DNA of 6,142 bases from DAIDJM01 sp964250215 (GTDB taxonomy: Bacteria > Pseudomonadota > Alphaproteobacteria > Acetobacterales > Acetobacteraceae), in contig CAXUEX010000164.1 in NCBI GenBank assembly GCA_964250215.1, positions 1 through 6,142 of the forward strand. Reading direction: 5' to 3'. Shown here piece by piece: positions 1 to 5,235 of the stretch. The stretch's first letter is position 1, and the number at the start of each line of letters is the position of its first letter. Under the pieces are notes generated by a model. That model did not search any database, was not told where the DNA came from, and saw nothing but the letters and a program-made list of their open reading frames with translations. A program made the translations under genes and the position numbers.

Positions 1-126
1 GCCCCAGCGCCGCCGCCATCCTGGCCGCCACAAACCCCGCTCGCGAAAAACCGCTGAACCCGGCCCGAGCCTACGCGCGCCAATAACGTTCCGGATTCGG
101 AACATAATTCAGCAGCGGCTGCCGCT
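1..126. other. Left-edge region with no identifiable gene
   Basis: After the P450 stop no complete gene is visible. On the minus strand one frame is open from the TAG at 71-73 to the left edge and reads GFSGFSRAGFVAARMAAALG at its end, with possible starts GTG (29-31) and ATG (17-19). It may be the beginning of another co-directional gene, but about 10 codons are too few to identify it and neither start has a convincing ribosome site. No terminator with a T-run is present. Confidence 0.35.
88..103. repeat. 16-base imperfect palindrome after the P450 gene
   Basis: The sequence GTTCCGGATTCGGAAC has seven of eight symmetric base pairs, made of 6-base arms GTTCCG/CGGAAC around GATT. It lies 24 bases beyond the P450 stop in a stretch (81-112) clearly richer in A and T than its surroundings. 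Size and symmetry would suit a dimeric regulator such as a TetR protein. As RNA it would be only a 6-pair hairpin without a following U-run, so it is a poor intrinsic terminator. Function is unproven. Confidence 0.45.
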
Positions 127-130
127 TCAA
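101..130 (-). promoter_or_regulatory. Possible weak promoter reading leftward
   Basis: On the minus strand TTGAAG (130-125) and TATGTT (106-101) are separated by 18 bases, each matching 4 of 6 consensus bases for -35 and -10 boxes. The palindrome at 88-103 overlaps the end of the -10 box, where a repressor could act. Such matches arise by chance, so this is only a suggestion that a separate transcript starts after the P450. Confidence 0.15.
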
Positions 131-1410
131 ACCGCCCGAAAACGCACCGGCAGCGCCTTCGGGCCCGAAACAAAATTGGAAGCCGTGTTGCGCGGCGTTC
201 CCGCCAGCTCCACCGCAGCCAGGCGCGGAATCAGCTCCTCGAACAATATCCGCATCTCCAGCTTCGCCAGATGCTGCCCCAGGCACAGATGCGGCCCATA
301 GCCGAAACCCAGATGCCGGTTCGGCTCGCGATCGGCACGGAACCGCATCGGATCCTCGAACACCGCTTCGTCGCGGTTGCCCGAAAGATAGCACAGCATC
401 AGCCAGTCGCCTTTCGCAATGCGCCGGCCGAGCACTTCCGTGTCCTCCGTCGCCGTGCGCATGAAATGCCGCACCGGCGTCACCCACCGCACCCCTTCCT
501 CCACCAGCCCGGGAATCAACGCGGGATCGGCCTTCACTTTTGCGAATTCCGCAGGGTTTTCGCACAGCGCCCAGAACGCGCCCGCGGTGCTGGAACTGGT
601 CGTGTCGTGCCCGGCCGCGGCGATGATCGTATAGTAGCTCATCGCCTCGAAATCGCCGATCGCACCGCCATCGATGTTGCCGTTCGCGATCACGGTGGAA
701 ACGTCGTCCCGCGGATGCCGGCGCCGGTCCTCCGTCACCTGGCGGAAGTACTCCGAGAAATCCACGAACACCTCGAAAAGCTGCTGCGCGCCGATTTCCG
801 GATCGACCAGGCCCGCCTCGCCGCGCGTCATGTCGGGATCCTGATTGCCGAACAGCTCCTGCGTCAGCCGCAACATGCGCGCCTCGTCCTCGGCCGGCAG
901 GCCCAGGATCAGCATGATCACGCGCAGCGGATACAGCGCCGCCACATCCGCCGCAAAATCGCACGTGCCGCCGCGCGCCAGCATCTCCTCCACGGTCCGC
1001 CGCGCAATCTCGCGAATCTTCGGTTCCAGGCGGCGTATCTGCCCCGGCATGAACCAGCTTTGCGTCAGCGCGCGGTATTTCTGGTGGTCCGGATCGTCCA
1101 TATGCACGATCGTACGCACCAGATGCGGGCCGCCGGCCAATTGCCGGATGCGCTCCGCGGCTTTGCGATCGATCACCTGCGTCGGGCGGTCGCCGTTGTG
1201 GAACAGAACCTTGTCACGGCCGATCTGCATGATCTCGGCATGGCGGGTCACGGCCCAGAACGGATCGAACCCCTCGATGTCCAGCCGCGCCACCGGGTCG
1301 TGCTGGCGGAGCCACGCAAACGTTTCCAGCAGCTCCGCAAGGTCGGCATGCGCCGCTGCATTCACCACGCGCCGCGCCTGCTCCGGCGCCAATGCCAATT
1401 CGGTGTTCAT
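127..1410 (-). CDS. Cytochrome P450, CYP108 (P450terp)-like
   Basis: This 427-residue soluble bacterial P450 (no membrane anchor) should hydroxylate a hydrophobic substrate using O2 and electrons from a ferredoxin. The oxygen-activation motif in the I helix is AAGHDTTSSS (265-274). The K-helix ExxR is Glu305-Arg308 in EEGVRW. The haem loop is FGYGPHLCLG (369-378) with Cys376 as the axial ligand. Several stretches match, from memory, P450terp of Pseudomonas (CYP108A1, alpha-terpineol oxidation): the IEGFDP region near 45-50, AGHDTTSSS, PNRHLGFG followed by CLGQHLAKLEM, and a C-terminus of the form NFV.GPK..PVRF. Membership of the CYP108 family is likely; the substrate is not determined, since relatives act on monoterpenoids or aromatic hydrocarbons. 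The frame extends upstream to 1650, but the ATG at 1408-1410 fits the family and has GGAGG 8 bases upstream. No ferredoxin or reductase gene is in the window. Confidence 0.95.
   Translation of the reverse strand: MNTELALAPEQARRVVNAAAHADLAELLETFAWLRQHDPVARLDIEGFDPFWAVTRHAEIMQIGRDKVLFHNGDRPTQVIDRKAAERIRQLAGGPHLVRTIVHMDDPDHQKYRALTQSWFMPGQIRRLEPKIREIARRTVEEMLARGGTCDFAADVAALYPLRVIMLILGLPAEDEARMLRLTQELFGNQDPDMTRGEAGLVDPEIGAQQLFEVFVDFSEYFRQVTEDRRRHPRDDVSTVIANGNIDGGAIGDFEAMSYYTIIAAAGHDTTSSSTAGAFWALCENPAEFAKVKADPALIPGLVEEGVRWVTPVRHFMRTATEDTEVLGRRIAKGDWLMLCYLSGNRDEAVFEDPMRFRADREPNRHLGFGYGPHLCLGQHLAKLEMRILFEELIPRLAAVELAGTPRNTASNFVSGPKALPVRFRAV
1407..1410 (-). other. ATGA stop/start overlap of the TetR and P450 genes
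   Basis: The four bases read ATGA on the minus strand: ATG (1410-1408) starts the P450 and TGA (1409-1407) ends the regulator. This is the usual sign of translational coupling and supports both gene boundaries. Confidence 0.9.
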
Positions 1411-2060
1411 ACCGCTGCCCTCCGCTCTGCCGCCGCGGGAAGCAGCGAAGCCAGCACCATTCCCACGACATGTTCGATATAACGATTTTGAAACGCAATC
1501 ACCTCCACCGTATCCTTGCGCAGATCGAGGAGCCCCTCCGCCTGCATGAACTGATCGCAAGCACCGATCGCGCTCAGGTAGAAAATCCGTGCGTCCACCT
1601 CGCGGAACTCCCCCAATCGCACGCCCTCCGCCAAAATGCGCGACTGGCACGCGATCACCGGCCGCACCAGATGTTGTTGCAATTCCTCTGCGGCTTCCCG
1701 GTCGGCACCACGCAGCAGGGCGTGCAGCAATCTGTTGAGATACGGCGAACGCCGATACGCCTCCATGATGCCCCGCAGGTGCAGCCGCATCTTCTCGGCC
1801 GCGGTCACCGGTTTGCGCAGCAACTGATCCATCTCCGACAGCGCCCGCGCCGCATCCCGCCGGGCCAGCGCCACGAGCATACCCGTCTTGCTACCGAAAT
1901 AATATTTCACGAGTGCCGAATTAAGTCCGGCGCGGTTCGCAATCTCGGCCAGAGAAATGTCGATCCGTCCGGTCTCGATGATCAGCGCGGCCGCGCCATC
2001 CAGCAACCGCTCACGTGCGGGCTTGGCCACGGCCGCTCGGGGCGGAGAAGCGCCGTCCAT
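1407..2060 (-). CDS. TetR-family transcriptional regulator
   Basis: This 217-residue protein has the usual length of the TetR family, whose members are mostly dimeric repressors released by a small ligand. The N-terminal DNA-binding domain covers about residues 14-62. It has the expected opening helix (ARERLLDGAAALIIETG) and a helix-turn-helix ISLAEIANRAGLNSALVKYYF (36-56) followed by GSKTGML. The all-helical C-terminal domain (about 70-205) would bind the ligand; I do not recognise its subfamily and cannot name the effector. The gene sits inside the operon, 9 bases after the SDR gene. Its TGA stop overlaps the P450 start as ATGA, so the regulator and the P450 are translationally coupled. The ATG at 2058-2060 has no clear Shine-Dalgarno sequence, which hints at reinitiation after the SDR and a low regulator level. 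Control of this same operon in response to a pathway intermediate is inferred from position only. Confidence 0.93.
   Translation of the reverse strand: MDGASPPRAAVAKPARERLLDGAAALIIETGRIDISLAEIANRAGLNSALVKYYFGSKTGMLVALARRDAARALSEMDQLLRKPVTAAEKMRLHLRGIMEAYRRSPYLNRLLHALLRGADREAAEELQQHLVRPVIACQSRILAEGVRLGEFREVDARIFYLSAIGACDQFMQAEGLLDLRKDTVEVIAFQNRYIEHVVGMVLASLLPAAAERRAAV
1419..1423 (-). promoter_or_regulatory. Strong ribosome binding site of the P450 gene
   Basis: The minus strand reads GGAGG, 8 bases before the ATG at 1410 and inside the final codons of the TetR gene. It decides the P450 start. Together with the ATGA overlap it suggests both coupled reinitiation and strong independent loading, so the P450 could be made in excess over the regulator. 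Confidence 0.8.
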
Positions 2061-2069
2061 GCGATCGCG

Positions 2070-2852
2070 TCAGCGCGGCGCCATCCGGATCGCGCCGTCC
2101 AGCCGCACATCCTCGCCGTTGAAATAACCGTTGCGGCACATCTCCACCGCCAGCCGCGCGAACTCGTCCGGCCGCCCCAGCCGTTTCGGAAAGGGCACGG
2201 ATGCCGCCAGCGCCGCTTTCACCTGTTCCGGTGCGGCATGAAGCAGTGGTGTATCGAAAATGCCCGGCAGGATCGTGTTCACGCGAATGCCCTCGCCCAT
2301 CAGGTCGCGCGCCGCCGGCAGAGTCATGCCCACCACGCCGGCCTTGGAAGCCGAATACGCGGCCTGCCCGATCTGCCCATCCTCGGCCGCCACTGAAGCC
2401 GTGTTCACGATCGCGCCGCGTTCGCCATCCGCCAGCGGATCCAGCGTCATCATGCCCGCCGCCGATTTCGCCATGCAGCGGAACGTGCCGATTAGGTTGA
2501 TCTGGATCAGCTTCTCAAAAGCCGCGACGGGATGGGCGCTGATTTCGCCGGTCTTCTTGTCGCGGCCAGCGGTTTTCATGCCGATCCCGGTGCCCGCGCA
2601 ATTGATCAGGATGCGCTCCTGCCCCAGCGCCGCGCGCGATTTCGCGAAACCCGCATCCACCGCATCGTCCGAGGTTACATCCACCTTGCAGAACACGCCG
2701 CCGATCTCGCGCGCCACATCCTCGCCCTGCGTCTCGTTGAAATCGAACACCGCCACGCGCACGCCATGCTCCGCCAGCAGCCGAGCGGTGGCGGCACCCA
2801 GCCCGGAAGCGCCGCCCGTCACCACGGCAACAACGGAAGAGTTCAGTTCCAT
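2070..2852 (-). CDS. 3-hydroxyacyl-CoA dehydrogenase, type II (SDR superfamily, HSD10-like)
   Basis: This 260-residue short-chain dehydrogenase should oxidise a 3-hydroxyacyl-CoA to the 3-ketoacyl-CoA, supplying the substrate of the thiolase encoded just upstream. The Rossmann glycine motif is TGGASGLG (12-19). Asp37 at the end of the second strand favours NAD over NADP. NCAG (84-87), Asn119, Ser153 and the YSASK motif (Tyr166, Lys170) make up a complete active site. The C-terminal half closely resembles, from memory, human HSD17B10: GQAAYSASK, VGMTLP.ARDL, GIRV.TI.PG, VPFP.RLG and a final RLDGAIRM.P. That separates it from FabG-type reductases. The ATG at 2850-2852 is 4 bases after the thiolase stop. 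A modest GGAAAGG lies about 10 bases upstream, inside the end of the thiolase gene. HSD10 enzymes can also act on hydroxysteroids, so a steroid or alcohol substrate is a possible alternative. Confidence 0.93.
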   Translation of the reverse strand: MELNSSVVAVVTGGASGLGAATARLLAEHGVRVAVFDFNETQGEDVAREIGGVFCKVDVTSDDAVDAGFAKSRAALGQERILINCAGTGIGMKTAGRDKKTGEISAHPVAAFEKLIQINLIGTFRCMAKSAAGMMTLDPLADGERGAIVNTASVAAEDGQIGQAAYSASKAGVVGMTLPAARDLMGEGIRVNTILPGIFDTPLLHAAPEQVKAALAASVPFPKRLGRPDEFARLAVEMCRNGYFNGEDVRLDGAIRMAPR

Positions 2853-2856
2853 GCGA

Positions 2857-4020
2857 TCAAAGCCTTTCCACGATGGTCACGTTCGCCATGCCGCCGCCTT
2901 CGCACATCGTCTGCAAGCCATAGCGCTTGCCGCGCGCGCGCAGCGCATGCACCAGCGTGGTCATCAGTTTGGTGCCGGAACTGCCCAGCGGATGGCCCAG
3001 TGCGATCGCGCCGCCGTTCACGTTCACCCGCGCCGGATCGGCGCCCGTCGTCTTCAGCCACGCCACCGGCACGCTGGCAAACGCCTCGTTCACCTCGAAC
3101 AGATCGATGTCGTCAACCGACATGCCGGCGCGCTGCAGCGCCCGTTCGGTTGCCGGTAGCGGCGCTTCCAGCATGATCACCGGATCGTGGCCCAGCACGC
3201 TCATGTGGTGGATACGCGCCAGCGGCGAAACACCGAGCAATTTCAGCCCACGCTCGTTCACCACCACCACACCCGAAGCGCCGTCGCAAATCTGGCTCGA
3301 AGTCGCGGCCGTGATCCGGCCACCCTCGCGCAGCAGTTTCACCGCCGCAATCCCCTCCAGCGAAGCATCGAACCGAATGCCCTCATCCACACGATGCACC
3401 TCGTCGCCGCCATTGACGTGCACCGGCACGATCTCGTCGGCGAATGCACCACCCTGCGTCGCCGCCTTCGCCCGCAAATGGCTCTCCAGCGCGAACGCAT
3501 CCAGCTCCTGCTTCGAAAGCCCGTATTTCTCGGCCATCATCTCGGCGCCCATAAACTGGCTGAACTGCACGCCCGGATACCGCGCCTCCTGCGCTGGGCT
3601 TTTCGGCGAGCCGAAACCGTTCTTTTCCGGCAACAGGCTTGAAAGCCCCATCGGCACCCGCGTCATGCTCTCCACGCCGCCGGCGATCACCACATCCATC
3701 GTGCCGCTCATCACCGCCTGCGCCGCGAAATGCAGCGCCTGCTGCGACGATCCGCATTGCCGGTCCACGCTCGTGGCCGGCACGCTCTCCGGCAGTTTCG
3801 AAGCCATCACCGCGCCGCGCGCCACATTCAGCGATTGTTCGCCCACCTGCTGCACGCAGCCGAGAATCACATCCTCCACCTGCGCCGGATCGAGCTTCGC
3901 GCGCGCCACCAGCGCGTCGATCACCTGCGCGGCAAGATCGCTCGGGTGCCAATCCTTCAATTTGCCGCCGCGGCGTCCCCCCGCGGTCCGCGCGGCCGCA
4001 ACAATATAGGCTTCCGGCAT
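2857..4020 (-). CDS. Thiolase (acetyl-CoA C-acyltransferase), FadA5-like
   Basis: This 387-residue protein has the length and all active-site parts of a degradative thiolase, which cleaves 3-ketoacyl-CoA with free CoA to acetyl- or propionyl-CoA and a shortened acyl-CoA. Cys89 in VDRQCGSSQQA is the acyl-accepting nucleophile. NEAF (311-314), GHP with His343, and CEGGG with Cys373 complete the catalytic set. The N-terminal motif AAARTAGGRRGG and the block GCVQQVGEQSLNVAR (54-68) are close to what I recall of the Mycobacterium steroid side-chain thiolase FadA5 (GEQS and QCGS.QQ in the same places). A role on a bulky side-chain substrate is therefore more likely than the biosynthetic acetoacetyl-CoA role. 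The frame stays open upstream to 4257, but that extension overlaps the preceding gene and is Arg/Cys/Trp-rich. The ATG at 4018-4020 is preferred because it has an AAGGAG 6 bases upstream and matches the family's N-terminus. It lies 16 bases after the dehydrogenase and 4 bases before the SDR gene. Confidence 0.95.
   Translation of the reverse strand: MPEAYIVAAARTAGGRRGGKLKDWHPSDLAAQVIDALVARAKLDPAQVEDVILGCVQQVGEQSLNVARGAVMASKLPESVPATSVDRQCGSSQQALHFAAQAVMSGTMDVVIAGGVESMTRVPMGLSSLLPEKNGFGSPKSPAQEARYPGVQFSQFMGAEMMAEKYGLSKQELDAFALESHLRAKAATQGGAFADEIVPVHVNGGDEVHRVDEGIRFDASLEGIAAVKLLREGGRITAATSSQICDGASGVVVVNERGLKLLGVSPLARIHHMSVLGHDPVIMLEAPLPATERALQRAGMSVDDIDLFEVNEAFASVPVAWLKTTGADPARVNVNGGAIALGHPLGSSGTKLMTTLVHALRARGKRYGLQTMCEGGGMANVTIVERL
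2863..2869 (-). promoter_or_regulatory. Weak ribosome binding site of the SDR gene
   Basis: The minus strand reads GGAAAGG, 10 bases before the ATG at 2852 and inside the last codons of the thiolase gene. Spacing is longer than ideal. With only 4 bases between the two genes, coupling to thiolase translation is likely. Confidence 0.45.
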
Positions 4021-4026
4021 GTATCG

Positions 4027-4032
4027 CTCCTT
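4027..4032 (-). promoter_or_regulatory. Ribosome binding site of the thiolase gene
   Basis: The minus strand reads AAGGAG, with 6 bases between it and the ATG at 4020. It sits in the 16-base gap after the dehydrogenase stop and decides the thiolase start against longer in-frame alternatives. Confidence 0.85.
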
Positions 4033-4036
4033 GTCG

Positions 4037-5221
4037 CTAAGCCGCGTTGAACGGCTGGTCCTTGTCCACGCGGATGTCGCCTGGCAGCCCCAGCACGCGT
4101 TCCGCGATAATGTTGCGCAGCACCTCGTCCGTGCCGCCCGCAATCCGTCCCCCGGGCGCATACAGCAGCGCATCCTGAAACTTGCCGCCCATCTCCATCC
4201 CCGCCTCGCCCAGCAGGTCCAGCGCGAAACTCGCAATCTCCTGAATCTTGCGCGCACTCACCAGCTTATGGATCGAGCTTTCCGGCCCCGGCATCTGCCC
4301 GCGCGAAAGCGCCGTGATGGTCCGCAGCTTCGTGTATTCCAAACCCTTGCTCTGCACATACCAATCCGCGATGCGCTCCCGCACCGCCGGATTGCGCAGC
4401 GCCGCATCGCCGTTCAGCACCAAGGTGCGCGCCAGTTCCAGCACATCATCGAAATCCGGCCCCGGCAGCGAGCCGATGGCCAGCCGCTCGTGCATCAGCG
4501 TCGTCAATGCCACGCGCCAGCCCTCGCCCGGGGCGCCCAGGCGTTGCGCATCCGGGATCCGCACATCGGTGAAGAACACCTCGTTGAAGTTCGAGGTGCC
4601 GGAAATCTGCCGGATCCGCCGCACCTCAATGCCCGGCGACCGCATATCCACAAAGAACATGGTCAGCCCGCGGTGTTTCGGCACCGCCGCATCGCTGCGT
4701 GCCAGCAACAGACCGAAATCCGCGAAATGCGCGCCGGACGTCCAGATCTTCTGCCCGTTGACCACCCATTCGCCGCCCTGAAGCTCGGCCTTCATGCGCA
4801 GCCCGGCCACGTCCGATCCCGCCGCGGGTTCGGAAAACAACTGGCACCACACGGTTTCGCCGCGCAGCGCCGGCCCCACATGGCGTTCGCACACGGCCGC
4901 GTCCGCATAGGCCATCACGGTCGGCAGGCACATGCCAAGCCCGATCTCGAAAACCCCGCGTGGAAGATCGTATTTCTCCTCTTCCTGGTTCCAGATCACC
5001 TGTTGCATCGGTGTCCCGCCGCGGCCGCCGAACCGCTTCGGCCACGTAATGCCCGCAAATCCCGCTTCCGCCTTTTTCCCCTGCCACAACTTGGCGCGCG
5101 CCACTTGCGCCGCATCCGGCGCGCCATCGCGCTGGTCCGAAGCCGGTGCCGCATTGGCGCGCAAAAACGCCACCACTTCGGCGCGGAATGCCGCCTCCTC
5201 CGGCGTGTCCGAGAAATCCAT
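4037..5221 (-). CDS. Acyl-CoA dehydrogenase, FAD-dependent, probable catalytic subunit
   Basis: This complete 394-residue cytoplasmic flavoenzyme should oxidise an acyl-CoA to the 2-enoyl-CoA, the first step of a beta-oxidation round. The N-terminal helical domain spans roughly 1-120. The middle beta domain carries CQLFSEPAAGSDVAGL (126-141) and GQKIWTSGA (156-164), the classic FAD and substrate contacts. The C-terminal helical domain ends with RIAGGTDEVLRNIIAERVLG (359-378). At the usual EGT catalytic position this protein has GGT, so the medium-chain-type base is absent. Glu245 in LMHERLAIG lies where isovaleryl-CoA dehydrogenase and the steroid enzyme FadE26 (ChsE4) keep their catalytic Glu, and it is the likely base. 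The ATG at 5219-5221 has a good ribosome site 7 bases upstream that overlaps the stop of the preceding gene. The stop is TAG. Tandem arrangement with the degenerate dehydrogenase-like gene suggests that the two proteins form one complex. The substrate is unknown; the bulky-substrate (steroid or terpenoid) subgroup is an inference from the paired layout. Confidence 0.95.
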   Translation of the reverse strand: MDFSDTPEEAAFRAEVVAFLRANAAPASDQRDGAPDAAQVARAKLWQGKKAEAGFAGITWPKRFGGRGGTPMQQVIWNQEEEKYDLPRGVFEIGLGMCLPTVMAYADAAVCERHVGPALRGETVWCQLFSEPAAGSDVAGLRMKAELQGGEWVVNGQKIWTSGAHFADFGLLLARSDAAVPKHRGLTMFFVDMRSPGIEVRRIRQISGTSNFNEVFFTDVRIPDAQRLGAPGEGWRVALTTLMHERLAIGSLPGPDFDDVLELARTLVLNGDAALRNPAVRERIADWYVQSKGLEYTKLRTITALSRGQMPGPESSIHKLVSARKIQEIASFALDLLGEAGMEMGGKFQDALLYAPGGRIAGGTDEVLRNIIAERVLGLPGDIRVDKDQPFNAA

Positions 5222-5228
5222 CAGCCAG

Positions 5229-5235
5229 CTCCCTC
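5229..5235 (-). promoter_or_regulatory. Ribosome binding site of the second acyl-CoA dehydrogenase
   Basis: On the minus strand the bases read GAGGGAG, 7 bases before the ATG at 5221. The site overlaps the TGA stop (5234-5236) of the upstream dehydrogenase-like gene. Ribosomes ending there could reinitiate directly, which would suit matched production of two subunits of one enzyme. It also supports the chosen start. Confidence 0.75.

Noticed and set aside
271..1482. Plus-strand open frame of 403 codons opposite the P450 gene
   Set aside because: The product is rich in Arg, His, Gln and Ala with no recognisable domain. It lies antisense to a complete P450 and is explained by GC-rich codon use on the opposite strand.
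1392..2396. Plus-strand open frame of 334 codons across the TetR and SDR genes
   Set aside because: It is His/Arg/Gln-rich, spans two well-supported genes on the other strand and shows no domain.
2927..4009. Plus-strand open frame of 360 codons opposite the thiolase gene
   Set aside because: It is Ser/Thr/Pro/Ala-rich low-complexity protein, antisense to a thiolase with all catalytic residues intact.
2857..4257. Thiolase with a 79-residue N-terminal extension
   Set aside because: The extension is Arg/Cys/Trp-rich and overlaps the dehydrogenase gene. The ATG at 4020 has a proper ribosome site and the family's normal N-terminus.
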